A stretch of 64,000 nucleotides of DNA from Corynebacterium hansenii. GTDB lineage: Bacteria; Actinomycetota; Actinomycetes; Mycobacteriales; Mycobacteriaceae. The notes under the pieces are model-generated. The model was not told where the DNA came from. It worked only from the letters and a program-made list of their open reading frames with translations, and ran no database searches. Position numbers and translations under genes: made by a program. The stretch lies in the NCBI RefSeq assembly GCF_030408795.1, contig NZ_CP047211.1:1798001-1862000 (forward strand), written 5' to 3'. Positions 45,840-54,965 of this stretch are shown here, piece by piece (position 1 is the first letter of the stretch; every line of letters begins with the position of its first letter).

Positions 45840-48500
45840 CTACAGGTACTTGACCAGCCCCGTCTCCGCCGGATGCGCGAGCAGCTGGTGGCGCGGCACG
45901 ACGCGGACGGCGTACCCGAAGGTGCCGGGGCGGTCGGTGCGGATCGTCGTGGAGTACCGCCCGCGGCCCCGGTGCTCCATGGCGTGGATGTCGTTGTCGC
46001 GCATTCCGCCCATCTCGCCGCCGCCGTGTCCCTCGCCGCCGTGCCCCTCGCCGCCGCCGCGTCCACCGCAGCCGTCGACGTCCCCGACGATGGCCTCGAC
46101 GCGGACGTCCTCGTGGGCGAGGGTGCCCAGCTCGACGTCGACGCAGATCTGGAATTCCTCGCCGGCCAGCACCCGGGTGCCGTCGCCGATGGGGGCGCCG
46201 TCGCACAGCGCGCGCGACAGCGTGATGTTCGGCCAGCCCTGCGCCACGTGGCGGGTCCAGTTGACGAACTGCCGCGCGGCATCGCCGTCGGCGGCCATCA
46301 GCCGGTTGGCGTGGTCGGCCGGGCGGTAGTAGCCGTCGACGTACTCGCGGAGCATGCGGGTGGCGGTGACCTTCGGCGACAGCGTCGTCAGCGACGCGCG
46401 GATGCGGTCGAGCCAGGCGCGCGGGATGCCGTCGTCGTCGCGGTCGTAATACGACGGCACGATCTCCTGCTCCAGCAGGTCGTACAGCGCCTGCGATTCC
46501 AGCTGGTCGCGGTAGCCCTGGTCGTGCGTTTCCACGGACGGGATGGTCCAGCCGTTGCCCTCCTGCGGCATCTCGTCCCACCAGCCGTCGGAGATCGACA
46601 GCGTCAGGCCGCCGTTCATGACCGCCTTCATGCCGGAGGTGCCCGACGCCTCCTGCGGGCGGATCGGGTTGTTCAGCCACACGTCGGAGCCGGAGACCAG
46701 GTGGGACGCCAACTGCATGTCGTAGTCCGGCAGGAAGAGGAAACGGTCGCGGACGCCGGCGTCGTCGGCGAAGCGGATCAGCTCCTGCATCAGCTGTTTG
46801 CCGCCCATGTCGCGCGGGTGCGCCTTGCCCGCGACGACGAACTGCACGGGCCGGTCGGGGTCGAGCAGGATCTCGCGCAGGCGGTCGGGGGCCTTGAGCA
46901 TCAGCGTCAGCCGTTTGTAGGTGGACACCCGCCGGGCGAAGCCGACGGTGAGCGCATCCGGGTCGAGCACCCGGCGGGTCCAGCCCAGCTGGGCCTCGTC
47001 GAGGCCGCGATGCCGCCACGAGTCATGGAGGGCGGCGCGGGCGACGTCGACCAGGTCGGCGCGCATGGTGTTGCGGGCCGCCCACAGCTCCTCGTCGCCG
47101 ATGGCGTCCGCGTGCTCCCAAGCTTCGGCGACAGCCGGGTCCGCCCCGCCGCAGGCCGCGGCGATCACCGGTTCCATCGCGGGGTGCGCCCACGTGGGCA
47201 GGTGGACGCCGTTGGTCACCGAACCGATGGGCACCTCATCGGGTTCGTAGCCGGGGTACAGGCCGCGGAAGCTCTCGCGCGAGATGGCGCCATGGAGCTT
47301 TGCGACGCCGTTGGCCCGCTGCGAGAGGCGCAGCGCCAGATTGGCCATGTTGAACCGGTTCGGGTCGTCTTCGGCGCCGAGTTCGAGGATGCGGTCGACG
47401 GGCACGCCCGGGCAGAGCAGCGACGTGCCGTCCCCGCCGGCCTCGATGTGGCGGCGGACCATCTCCTTGTCGAACCGGTCGATGCCGGAGGGCACCGGGG
47501 TGTGGGTGGTGAAGACGTTGCCCGCCCTGGTGATGGCCAGCGCCTCGTCGAACGTGGCGCCCTCGTCCATCCGCTCCCGGATGCGCTCGAGGCCCAGGAA
47601 CCCGGCGTGCCCCTCGTTGAGGTGCGCCACGCGGGGGCGCATCAGGCCGCGGGCGTCGCAGAACGCGTTGACCGCGCGGACGCCGCCGATGCCCAGGATG
47701 ATCTCCTGGCGCACGCGGTGCTCGTCGTCGCCGCCGTAAAGGCGGTCGGTGATGCCGCGCAGCTCGGTCGGGTTGGCGTCGATGTCGGTGTCGAGCAGGA
47801 TCAGCGGGACGCGGCCGACCTGGGCGACCCACAGGGCGACGGAGACGGTGCGGTGGCCGGGGAAATCAACCTCGACATGGATGTGGTCGCCGGCGCCGTC
47901 GCGGACCTTCTGCACCGGCAGCGACGCCGGCGCGTGGGCGACGTAGGCTTCCTCCTGCCAACCGTCGGCCGACAGCGACTGCGTGAAGTAGCCGTGCGTG
48001 TACAGCAGGCCGACGCCGATCAGCGGCACGCCCAGGTCCGACGCGGATTTCAGGTGATCGCCGGCCAGCACCCCGAGGCCGCCGGAGTAGATCGGCAGCG
48101 ACGGGTCGATGCCGAATTCCATGGAGAAGTACGCGGCGATCGGGTCGGTCGCCGTGCGGTTGGTGACTCCGGTGGTCTCGGCGTCGGCGCGGTCGTGTTC
48201 GTCGTGGCTGCGCTCGAACCACAGGGAATCCTGCAGGTGGGCGTCGAGTTCCGCGGCGGCGGCGCGCATGCGGGCGAGGAATTCCCCGTCGGCGGCGAGC
48301 GCCTCGAGCGAGGAGCGGGGGCTGGCGTGCAGCAGGGCCATGGGGCCGTTGACGCGCGACCAGAGGTCCGGGTCGATGCTCTCGAACAGTTCGCGCGTCG
48401 GACGGTGCCACGACCAGCGCATGTTCATGGCCAGCCGGACCAGCGGCTGAAGGGCGGACGGGATGTTGTAGGAAACCTCGACAATGCCTGTTGCCTTCAT
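45840..48500 (-). CDS. glgP: Alpha-glucan (glycogen) phosphorylase
   Basis: Phosphorolyses alpha-1,4-glucans to glucose-1-phosphate. An 886-residue GT35 enzyme of the GlgP subtype with N-terminal DUF3417 (YNIPSALQPLVRLAMNMRWSW). Further landmarks: YFSMEFGIDPSLPIYSGGLGVLAGDHLKSASDLG, LNEGHAGFLGLERI, THTPVPSGIDRF, SVTNGVHLPTWAHP and the PLP region EASGTSGMKAVMNGGLTLS. Near residue 820 a Gly/His/Glu insertion (repeated GEGHGGEGHGGGEMGG) interrupts the C-terminal domain. The start at 48500 lies 6 nt after TAGGTT (48507-48512), a leaderless promoter. It is downstream of pyk on the same strand, separated by a terminator hairpin that sits almost on its promoter. Confidence 0.95.
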   Translation of the reverse strand: MKATGIVEVSYNIPSALQPLVRLAMNMRWSWHRPTRELFESIDPDLWSRVNGPMALLHASPRSSLEALAADGEFLARMRAAAAELDAHLQDSLWFERSHDEHDRADAETTGVTNRTATDPIAAYFSMEFGIDPSLPIYSGGLGVLAGDHLKSASDLGVPLIGVGLLYTHGYFTQSLSADGWQEEAYVAHAPASLPVQKVRDGAGDHIHVEVDFPGHRTVSVALWVAQVGRVPLILLDTDIDANPTELRGITDRLYGGDDEHRVRQEIILGIGGVRAVNAFCDARGLMRPRVAHLNEGHAGFLGLERIRERMDEGATFDEALAITRAGNVFTTHTPVPSGIDRFDKEMVRRHIEAGGDGTSLLCPGVPVDRILELGAEDDPNRFNMANLALRLSQRANGVAKLHGAISRESFRGLYPGYEPDEVPIGSVTNGVHLPTWAHPAMEPVIAAACGGADPAVAEAWEHADAIGDEELWAARNTMRADLVDVARAALHDSWRHRGLDEAQLGWTRRVLDPDALTVGFARRVSTYKRLTLMLKAPDRLREILLDPDRPVQFVVAGKAHPRDMGGKQLMQELIRFADDAGVRDRFLFLPDYDMQLASHLVSGSDVWLNNPIRPQEASGTSGMKAVMNGGLTLSISDGWWDEMPQEGNGWTIPSVETHDQGYRDQLESQALYDLLEQEIVPSYYDRDDDGIPRAWLDRIRASLTTLSPKVTATRMLREYVDGYYRPADHANRLMAADGDAARQFVNWTRHVAQGWPNITLSRALCDGAPIGDGTRVLAGEEFQICVDVELGTLAHEDVRVEAIVGDVDGCGGRGGGEGHGGEGHGGGEMGGMRDNDIHAMEHRGRGRYSTTIRTDRPGTFGYAVRVVPRHQLLAHPAETGLVKYL

Positions 48501-48506
48501 GGACTG

Positions 48507-48512
48507 AACCTA
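48507..48512 (-). promoter_or_regulatory. -10 element of leaderless glgP
   Basis: Minus-strand TAGGTT, then 6 nt, then the glgP ATG at 48500. Confidence 0.5.
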
Positions 48513-48523
48513 ACCCCAAGCGG

Positions 48524-48568
48524 GCGACCCCGCCACAGCAGCGCAAACGGCTGCCGCGGCGGGGTCGC
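48524..48568 (-). terminator. Terminator hairpin between pyk and glgP
   Basis: An 11-bp outer stem GCGACCCCGCC (48524-48534) with GGCGGGGTCGC (48558-48568) encloses an inner 5-bp stem GCAGC/GCTGC (48538-48542 with 48550-48554). It starts 48 nt after the pyk stop and ends 12 nt before the glgP -10 box. Confidence 0.75.
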
Positions 48569-48615
48569 GCGGATGGGCCCGCCGGATCGGATCCGGGGCG
48601 GGCGCCGCGGGGAGG

Positions 48616-50037
48616 TCAGTCCCCGTGGATGTCCTCGCCCAGCATGTGGACGTGGACCAGGTTGGTGTTGCCCTCGTTGCCCGGGGGCGTGCCGGCGACG
48701 ACGACCATCATGTCGCCGCGGCGGTACTCGTCCATGGCCAGCAGGGCCTCGTCGACGGTGGTCATCATGTCGTCGGTGGTGCGGACCTCGCGGGTGAGGA
48801 ACGTCTCCGCGCCCCACGTCAGCGCCAGCTGCGAGCGGACCGACTGGTGCGGGGTGAACACCAGCAGCGGCAGGCGCGAGTGCAGGCGCGCCACGCGGCG
48901 GGCGGTGTCGCCGGAGGACGTGAAGGCCACCAGGGCGCGCGCGTTGAGGCGCTCGCCGATGTCGCGGGCGGCGTAGGAGATCACGCCGCGCTTGGTGCGC
49001 GGCATGTGCGTCAGCGACGGCACCTCGCCGTCGCGCTCGGCGGCGGCGACGATGCGCGCCATGGTGCGCACGGTGGTCTCGGGGTACTTGCCCACCGACG
49101 TTTCGCCGGAGAGCATGACCGCGTCGGCGCCGTCGAGGACGGCGTTGGCGACGTCGGAGGCCTCGGCGCGCGTCGGGCGGGAGTTGACGATCATCGAGTC
49201 GAGCATCTGCGTGGCGACGATGACCGGCTTCGCGTTCTCGCGTGCGATCTGCACGGCGCGCTTCTGCACCAGCGGCACGTCCTCCAGCGGCACCTCGACG
49301 CCGAGGTCGCCGCGGGCGACCATGACGGCGTCGAAGGCCAGGATGATGGCCTCGAGCGCGTCGACGGCCTCCGGCTTCTCCAGCTTCGCGATGACCGGGA
49401 CGCGGCGGCCCTCCTCGTCCATGATCGCGTGGACGAGCTCGACGTCGGACGGCGAGCGGACGAAGGACAGCGCGATGAAGTCGACGCCCAGGTTCAGGGC
49501 GAAGCGCAGGTCACGGATGTCCTTCTCGCTCAGCGCCGGCACGGAGATGTCCATGCCCGGCAGCGAGACGCCCTTGTTGTTGGAGACGGGGCCGCCCTCG
49601 GTGACCTCGCAGATCACGTCGTTGCCCTCGACGCCGATGCACTTCAGGCCGACCTTGCCGTCGTCGACGAGCAGGCGGTCGCCCGGCTTGGCGTCCTGGG
49701 CGAGGTTCTTGTAGGTGGTGGACACGCGGTCGTGCGTGCCCTCGACGTCATCGACGGTGATGCGGACGGTCTCGCCGTCGGCCCAGTACGTCGAGCCTTC
49801 GGCGAAGCGGCCGAGGCGGATCTTGGGGCCCTGCAGATCGGCGAGGATGCCCACCGCGTGACCGGTCGCGTCGGAGGCTTCGCGGACCCAGCGGTAGTTC
49901 TGCGCGTGGTCCTCATGCTCGCCGTGCGAGAAGTTCAGGCGGGCGACGTCCATGCCGGCGTCGACAAGCGAGGTGATTCCCTCGAGGGAGGCGACGGCGG
50001 GGCCAAGGGTACATACGATCTTCGTTCGTCTTTGCAC
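48616..50037 (-). CDS. pyk: Pyruvate kinase
   Basis: Converts phosphoenolpyruvate and ADP to pyruvate and ATP. A 473-residue enzyme: RRTKIVCTLGPAVASLEGI, LNFSHGEHEDH, ILADLQGPKIRLG, the catalytic lysine in VIAKLEKPEAVDAL, VMVARGDLGVEVPLEDVPLVQK, ATQMLDSMIVNSRPTRAEASDVANAVLDGADAVMLSGETSVGKYP (in consecutive segments), and the C-terminal allosteric domain. I set the start at the GTG at 50037 because TAGGGT (50045-50050) lies 7 nt upstream, and because the resulting N-terminus VQRRTKIV matches corynebacterial pyruvate kinases. Longer GTG starts at 50043 and 50046 would overlap the -10 box. Confidence 0.96.
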   Translation of the reverse strand: MQRRTKIVCTLGPAVASLEGITSLVDAGMDVARLNFSHGEHEDHAQNYRWVREASDATGHAVGILADLQGPKIRLGRFAEGSTYWADGETVRITVDDVEGTHDRVSTTYKNLAQDAKPGDRLLVDDGKVGLKCIGVEGNDVICEVTEGGPVSNNKGVSLPGMDISVPALSEKDIRDLRFALNLGVDFIALSFVRSPSDVELVHAIMDEEGRRVPVIAKLEKPEAVDALEAIILAFDAVMVARGDLGVEVPLEDVPLVQKRAVQIARENAKPVIVATQMLDSMIVNSRPTRAEASDVANAVLDGADAVMLSGETSVGKYPETTVRTMARIVAAAERDGEVPSLTHMPRTKRGVISYAARDIGERLNARALVAFTSSGDTARRVARLHSRLPLLVFTPHQSVRSQLALTWGAETFLTREVRTTDDMMTTVDEALLAMDEYRRGDMMVVVAGTPPGNEGNTNLVHVHMLGEDIHGD

Positions 50038-50044
50038 GTCCACC

Positions 50045-50050
50045 ACCCTA
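50045..50050 (-). promoter_or_regulatory. -10 element of leaderless pyk
   Basis: Minus-strand TAGGGT, 7 nt before the GTG at 50037; it overlaps the last codon of lgt, so pyk has its own promoter inside the trp-lgt transcription unit. Confidence 0.5.
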
Positions 50051-50947
50051 GTCCCGAACCGGCGCGGCCGCGTCGGCCCCCGCCCCGCCGCGGACGTCCC
50101 CGGGAGCTTCGCGACGTCTCTTGCGCAGCGCGAACACGAACCCGCAGGCGATCAGGAAAACCACGGCGGACGTGACGGTGTTGATGCGCAGGCCGCCGAA
50201 GACCTCGGTCGCGGCGTCGGTGCGGATCAGCTCGATGAAGAACCGGCCCAGCGTGTAGCCGGCGACGTAGAGGGCGAAGACGATGCCGCCGCCGAGCCGC
50301 AGCCGCCGGTCGAGCCACACGAGCAGGATGCAGATGGCGACGTTCCACAGCAGTTCGTACAGGAACGTCGGGTGCACCACGGCGAGCACCTCGCCGGTGG
50401 AGACGCCGGATACGGGCGCGGCGTTGCCGGCTTCGTCGACCCGCCGGTAAATCTCGAGCCCCCACGGCAGGTCGGTCGGGCCGCCGTGGAGTTCCTGGTT
50501 GAACCAGTTGCCCAGGCGGCCGATGCCCTGGGCGAGGATGATCGTCGGCGCGACCGCGTCGAGCATCGGCGCGACGGGCACCTTCCGGTATTTCAGGACC
50601 AGCAGGCCGGCCAGGGTGCCCAGCGCGACGGCGCCCCAGATGCCCAGTCCGCCGGCGGTGATGTTGAGCGCCCGCCAGGGGTCGCCGCCCTCGCCGAAGT
50701 ACTTCGGCCAGTCGGTGAGCACGTGGTAGAGCCGGCCGCCGATGATGCCCGCCGGGATGGCGAAGATGGCGACGTCGAGGACGACCTCGGGGTCGCCGCC
50801 GCGGTCGGCGTAGCGGCGCTTGGCCCACAGCACGGCGATGATGATGCCGGCCAGGATGGACAGCGCGTATCCGCGCAGCGGGATGGGCCCCAGGTGCCAC
50901 ACGCCCTGCGGCGGCGAGGGGATGTTCGCCAGCAGCTCGACGGTCAC
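50048..50947 (-). CDS. lgt: Prolipoprotein diacylglyceryl transferase
   Basis: Transfers diacylglycerol to the lipobox cysteine of prolipoproteins in the membrane, such as the two lipoproteins in this window. A 299-residue protein with seven helices, the essential region [12 protein letters not shown], the Lgt signature [21 protein letters not shown] and the C-terminal [14 protein letters not shown] start at 50947 overlaps the trpA stop by 4 nt, placing it in the trp operon as in mycobacteria. The tail after residue 270 is positively charged, then Ala/Gly-rich. Confidence 0.96.
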   Translation of the reverse strand: MTVELLANIPSPPQGVWHLGPIPLRGYALSILAGIIIAVLWAKRRYADRGGDPEVVLDVAIFAIPAGIIGGRLYHVLTDWPKYFGEGGDPWRALNITAGGLGIWGAVALGTLAGLLVLKYRKVPVAPMLDAVAPTIILAQGIGRLGNWFNQELHGGPTDLPWGLEIYRRVDEAGNAAPVSGVSTGEVLAVVHPTFLYELLWNVAICILLVWLDRRLRLGGGIVFALYVAGYTLGRFFIELIRTDAATEVFGGLRINTVTSAVVFLIACGFVFALRKRRREAPGDVRGGAGADAAAPVRD

Positions 50948-51738
50948 GCCCGCTCCCCGGCCTCGCCCGCGCGCACGCCCGCCGCCAGCTCCTCGGCCAG
51001 CGCGACGAGTTCATCGCGGCCCTTCGCGGCGGCCTTGATCAGGGCGGAGCCGACGATGACGCCGTCGGCGAAGCCCGCGATCTCCTTGGCCTGCTCGCCG
51101 TCGGACACGCCCAGGCCCACGCACACCGGCAGTTCGGTGAACTCGCGGGTGCGGGACACCAGGATGCCGGCGGCGGAGTCGACGGCCTTCTGCGCGCCGG
51201 TGACGCCCATGTGGCTGGTCGCGTAGACGAATCCGCCGGAGGCAGCGGTGGTCAGCGCGATGCGCTCGTTCGACGACGACGGCGCGACCAGGAAAATGGT
51301 GTCCAGGCCGTGCTTCTCGGCGGCGGCGAGCCACCGGTCGGCCTCCTCCGGGATCAGGTCCGGGATGATGGCGCCCATGCCGCCGGCGGCGGCGAAGTCC
51401 TCGGCGAACTTCTCCGGGCCGTACTGCAGGATCGGGTTCCAGTAGGTCATGGTCACGCAGTTGGCGCCGGCGGCGGTGACCTCGCGGATGACGTGGAACA
51501 GGTCCCTGATGCGGAATCCCGCGTCGAGGGCGATGTCCGCGGCCTCCTGGATGGTCGGGCCGTCCATCATCGGGTCGGAGTACGGCAGGCCGACCTCCAC
51601 GATGTCGGCGCCCGCGGCGACGACGGCGTTGATGTTGTCGATCGATCCCTCGACCGTCGGGTAGCCGGCGGGCAGGTACGCGATGAAGGCCGCGCGGTTT
51701 TCGGCGCGGACCGTGGCGAAAACGTCTGAGAGGCTCAC
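50944..51738 (-). CDS. trpA: Tryptophan synthase alpha subunit
   Basis: Cleaves indole-3-glycerol phosphate to indole and glyceraldehyde-3-phosphate. 264 residues, TIM barrel with [36 protein letters not shown] (catalytic Glu and Asp), [25 protein letters not shown] and [29 protein letters not shown]. The family usually has GxPFSDP and here Phe is replaced by Tyr, a common actinobacterial variant. GTG start at 51738 overlaps the trpB stop (GTGA). Confidence 0.97.
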   Translation of the reverse strand: MSLSDVFATVRAENRAAFIAYLPAGYPTVEGSIDNINAVVAAGADIVEVGLPYSDPMMDGPTIQEAADIALDAGFRIRDLFHVIREVTAAGANCVTMTYWNPILQYGPEKFAEDFAAAGGMGAIIPDLIPEEADRWLAAAEKHGLDTIFLVAPSSSNERIALTTAASGGFVYATSHMGVTGAQKAVDSAAGILVSRTREFTELPVCVGLGVSDGEQAKEIAGFADGVIVGSALIKAAAKGRDELVALAEELAAGVRAGEAGERA

Positions 51739-53102
51739 TTGCCCTGCTCCTTCCGCTGGTCGCTCAGCTCTTGTTCGGCCGTCTCCGGGCCGGTGGTCTC
51801 CGCGGGCGTGCGGATGCTCTCGGGGTGCAGATCGAACCACCGCGCCGCCGTGTCGACGTCCTTGTCGCCGCGGCCCGAGACGTTGACGATCAGAACCGGC
51901 TCCCGGCCGAGCTCGTCGCGAAGCTGCTTTGCGACGACCCGCGCCGCCGCGACCGCGTGCGCGGACTCGATGGCCGGGATGATTCCCTCCGTGCGGGACA
52001 GGTCGCGGAAGGCGTCCATGGCCATGTCGTCCGTCACGGGGACGTAGTGGGCGCGGCCGGAATCGGCGAGCTTGGAGTGCTCCGGGCCGACGCCCGGGTA
52101 ATCCAGGCCGGCGGAGATGGAGTGGGACTCGATGATCTGGCCGTCCTCGTCCTGCATCAGCGCGGCGAAGGAGCCCTGGAAGACGCCCGGGTTGCCGCCG
52201 GCGGAAATCGGGGCGGCGTGGCGGCCGGTCTCGACGCCGTCGCCCGCGGCCTCGGCGCCGATGAGCCGGACCGACTCATCGTCGATGAAGGGGTGGAACA
52301 GGCCGATGGCGTTGGAGCCGCCGCCGACGCACGCGATCGCGGCGTCCGGGAGGGAACCCCTGGCGGCGAGGATCTGCTGGCGGGCCTCGGCGCCGATGAT
52401 GCGCTGGAAATCGCGCACCATCGCCGGGAACGGGTGCGGGCCGGCGGCGGTGCCGAAGCAGTAGTAGGTGTCGTCGGCGTTGGCGACCCAGAAGCGCATG
52501 GCCTCGTTGATGGCGTCCTTGAGGGTGCGGGAGCCGATCTGGACCTCGATGACCTCCGCGCCGAGCAGGCGCATGCGGGCGATGTTGAGGGCCTGGCGCT
52601 CGGCGTCGACGGCGCCCATGTAGATGCGGCATTCCAGGCCCAGCAGCGCGCAGGCGGTGGCGGTGGCCACGCCGTGCTGGCCGGCGCCGGTCTCTGCGAT
52701 GATCTTCGTCTTGCCCATGTTCTTGGCCAGCAGCACCTGGCCGAGCACGTTGTTGATCTTGTGGCTGCCGGTGTGGTTGAGGTCCTCGCGCTTGAGCCAG
52801 ACCTCGGCGCCGATCATCTCGCCGAACTTCGCCGCCGGGTAGAGCGGCGACGGGCGGCCCGTGTAATCGCGCTGCAGGCGGTCGAGCTCCGCGAGGAAGG
52901 CCTCGTCGGTTCGGGCCTTGGCGTAGCCCTCGGTGACCTCGCCGATGACGGACATCAGGGCCTCGGGGATGTAGGTGCCGCCCCACGGCCCCCAGTGGCC
53001 CAGCTCATCGGGCTCGTGGCCGGTGGTTCGCGAAATGACCTCGCCCACCGTGGGCAGGCGGTCGCCGGCGGCGTCCTTGCTCTTGAATTCCTGATCGTTC
53101 AC
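51735..53102 (-). CDS. trpB: Tryptophan synthase beta subunit
   Basis: Condenses indole with serine using PLP. About 455 residues. PLP lysine in [15 protein letters not shown], the [28 protein letters not shown] region, [28 protein letters not shown] and the C-terminal SGRGDKDV. The C-terminus extends about 40 residues past the fold. GTG at 53102 (VNDQEFKSK) is my start; an ATG at 53120 is the alternative. Inside the gene, 51914-51936 is an inverted repeat made of two 11-mers (CGTCGCGAAGC, GCTTTGCGACG). Upstream is a 31-bp tandem triplicate that separates it from trpC. Confidence 0.96.
   Translation of the reverse strand: MNDQEFKSKDAAGDRLPTVGEVISRTTGHEPDELGHWGPWGGTYIPEALMSVIGEVTEGYAKARTDEAFLAELDRLQRDYTGRPSPLYPAAKFGEMIGAEVWLKREDLNHTGSHKINNVLGQVLLAKNMGKTKIIAETGAGQHGVATATACALLGLECRIYMGAVDAERQALNIARMRLLGAEVIEVQIGSRTLKDAINEAMRFWVANADDTYYCFGTAAGPHPFPAMVRDFQRIIGAEARQQILAARGSLPDAAIACVGGGSNAIGLFHPFIDDESVRLIGAEAAGDGVETGRHAAPISAGGNPGVFQGSFAALMQDEDGQIIESHSISAGLDYPGVGPEHSKLADSGRAHYVPVTDDMAMDAFRDLSRTEGIIPAIESAHAVAAARVVAKQLRDELGREPVLIVNVSGRGDKDVDTAARWFDLHPESIRTPAETTGPETAEQELSDQRKEQGK
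51914..51936. repeat. Inverted pair of the dispersed 11-mer inside trpB
   Basis: CGTCGCGAAGC (51914-51924), one T, then GCTTTGCGACG (51926-51936). The arms are complementary at 10 of 11 positions, giving a potential tight hairpin or cruciform. Confidence 0.8.
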
Positions 53103-53189
53103 CCGACCATTGTGACCCATCGCGCCGCGCGGCGCGCCCACCGGGGTCGGATGGGCAGCGACGGGGTCGGATCAAGTCGGGATGGTCGC

Positions 53190-53282
53190 GTCGGGCGCCG
53201 CCGTGGCGCGTGCGCGTCCGGTCGGGCGCCGCGGTGGCGCGTGCGCATCCCGTCGGGCGTCGCCGTGACGCGTGCGCGTCCG
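53190..53282. repeat. 31-bp tandem repeat, three units, between trpC and trpB
   Basis: Three directly adjacent 31-bp units at 53190-53220, 53221-53251 and 53252-53282. Each begins GTCGGGCG and contains a CGCGTGCGC core; they differ at about three to six positions. The array ends one base before the trpC stop codon and fills most of the gap before trpB. Confidence 0.9.
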
Positions 53283-53283
53283 G

Positions 53284-54087
53284 TCAGCCGCGGGACGCGG
53301 GGTGCTGCCCGGCGGCGACAAGGCGGCGGCAGGCGTCGCCCGGATCGCCGGCGGTGACCAGCCCCTCGCCCACCAGCACGCAATCCGCGCCCTGGTCGGC
53401 GTAGGCGCGCAGATCCTCCGGGCCCTTGACCCCCGACTCGGCGACCTTGACCACGTCGTCGGGAAGCATCGGGGCGAGCTTGCCGTAGACGCCCATGTCG
53501 ACCTCGAGGGTCTTCAGGTTGCGGGCGTTGATGCCCAGGATCTTCGCGCCGGCGGCGATGGCCCGGTCGACCTCCTCGGCGGTGTGCGCCTCGACGAGGG
53601 CGTGCATGCCCAGCGACTCGGTGCGGTCGAGCAGCGCCTCCAGGGCGGGCTGATCCAGCGCCGAAACCATCAGCAGCACCAGGTCGGCGCCGTGGGCGCG
53701 GGCCTCGTGGACCTGGTACGGGGTGACGATGAAGTCCTTGCGCAGCACCGGGATGTCCACCGCCGCGCGCACGGCGTCGAGGTCGGCGAGGGATCCCCGG
53801 AAGCGGCGCTCCTCGGTGAGGCAGGAGATGACGGCCGCGCCGTTGTCGGCGTACTGCCCGGCCAGTACGGCGGGCTCGGGGATGTCCGCCAGGTCGCCCT
53901 TGGACGGCGAGGCGCGCTTGACCTCGGCGATGACCTGCACGCCCGGGCCGGACAGCGCGGCCAGCGCGTCGAGGGCGGGCGGGGCATCGAGCGAGCGGGC
54001 CTTGATCTCCTCGAAGGGAATCTTCGCCTCGCGGGCGGCCAAATCCTCGCGGACGCCGGCGATGATGTCGTCGAGAACCGTTGCCAT
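53284..54087 (-). CDS. trpC: Indole-3-glycerol phosphate synthase
   Basis: Converts CdRP to indole-3-glycerol phosphate. 267 residues with the IGPS motifs [18 protein letters not shown] (catalytic Glu and Lys), [71 protein letters not shown] and [12 protein letters not shown]. It is a stand-alone trpC, not fused to trpF as in C. glutamicum. Start at 54087 ([12 protein letters not shown]). Confidence 0.96.
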   Translation of the reverse strand: MATVLDDIIAGVREDLAAREAKIPFEEIKARSLDAPPALDALAALSGPGVQVIAEVKRASPSKGDLADIPEPAVLAGQYADNGAAVISCLTEERRFRGSLADLDAVRAAVDIPVLRKDFIVTPYQVHEARAHGADLVLLMVSALDQPALEALLDRTESLGMHALVEAHTAEEVDRAIAAGAKILGINARNLKTLEVDMGVYGKLAPMLPDDVVKVAESGVKGPEDLRAYADQGADCVLVGEGLVTAGDPGDACRRLVAAGQHPASRG

Positions 54088-54149
54088 GGTCAATCCCCTC
54101 GTCGCGGGCTCGGGCCCGCATGTCGATGAAATCCGTTTCGGGCTGAATG

Positions 54150-54965
54150 TTATCGGTCGGTGCGGCCGCCGCCGGGCGCGGGGTCGGAATCCGCGGCGCC
54201 GGTGTCGGTCGATCCTGGCGCGGGGTCGGAATCCGCGGGATCGGTGTCGGTCGGGTCCACGCCCGCGTCGAGGGCGTCCCACATGACGCGGCCCGACGCG
54301 GGTTCGCGCGACAGGTCGTCGCGCACGCGCTCGCGGCGCACCTCCGGCGTCTCGTACGCGCCGGAGCGCCGCTTTGCGACGGTCCCGCCCGGGCGCACGA
54401 GCAGCAGCACTCCCCCGAGCACGCCCAAAGCCGCGACGATGACGGACACCACCGGCCCCAGCGAGTGGGTCTCGAGGTTCTGGATCTGCGCCCAGTCGGA
54501 GACGGTGACCGGTGCGTTCGCCCGCTGGGTCGCCGCACCGGAGGAGAGCAGGTCCAGCGCGCGCTTGGGGTCCGCGCCGGCGGTGAGCAGCTGCAGCGGC
54601 GACCACGCGGCGGCCGCGGCGATGACCGCGGCGAGGCCGCCGACGACGCGCCGCCCGAGGCCGCCCATGATCAGCGTCGCCGCCACGGCCGCGGCCAGCG
54701 CCAGCGCCAGCGCCGTGGTCTCCGGCGCCCACGTCGCGCCGACGAGGTCGTTGACCGCCTCGCCCGATTTGTCGTCGAAGGTCGTGACGGTCAGCCACGC
54801 CGCCCGGCCGGCGAGCCACAGGCCGATCGCCGACGCGAGGATCAGCGCCAGGGCGGCGCCAGGGCGGCGATCGGTCTTCTTCGCCCCGCCGTCCTGCTCC
54901 GGCACCTGCTCACCCCGCTGCCCGGACATCTGCTCCGGCTCCCGCTTCCCCTGCGGCTCAGTCAT
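54150..54965 (-). CDS. Trp biosynthesis-associated membrane protein (TIGR02234)
   Basis: A 271-residue membrane protein with four hydrophobic helices ([85 protein letters not shown]) and charged, acidic Pro/Asp/Gly repeats at the C-terminus ([24 protein letters not shown]). Its position between trpE and trpC is diagnostic for the actinobacterial family TIGR02234, whose role is unknown. It overlaps the trpE stop by 8 nt. Confidence 0.9.
   Translation of the reverse strand: MTEPQGKREPEQMSGQRGEQVPEQDGGAKKTDRRPGAALALILASAIGLWLAGRAAWLTVTTFDDKSGEAVNDLVGATWAPETTALALALAAAVAATLIMGGLGRRVVGGLAAVIAAAAAWSPLQLLTAGADPKRALDLLSSGAATQRANAPVTVSDWAQIQNLETHSLGPVVSVIVAALGVLGGVLLLVRPGGTVAKRRSGAYETPEVRRERVRDDLSREPASGRVMWDALDAGVDPTDTDPADSDPAPGSTDTGAADSDPAPGGGRTDR

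Noticed and set aside
43728..48797. A very long plus-strand open frame (about 1,690 codons) opposite the BCCT transporter and glycogen phosphorylase genes
   Set aside because: It is the antisense shadow of two well-recognised genes in high-GC DNA; its translation is Arg/Gly/Asp/Val-rich without any domain.
53190..53282. CRISPR array
   Set aside because: The 31-bp units are directly adjacent with no unique spacers and no cas genes are present.
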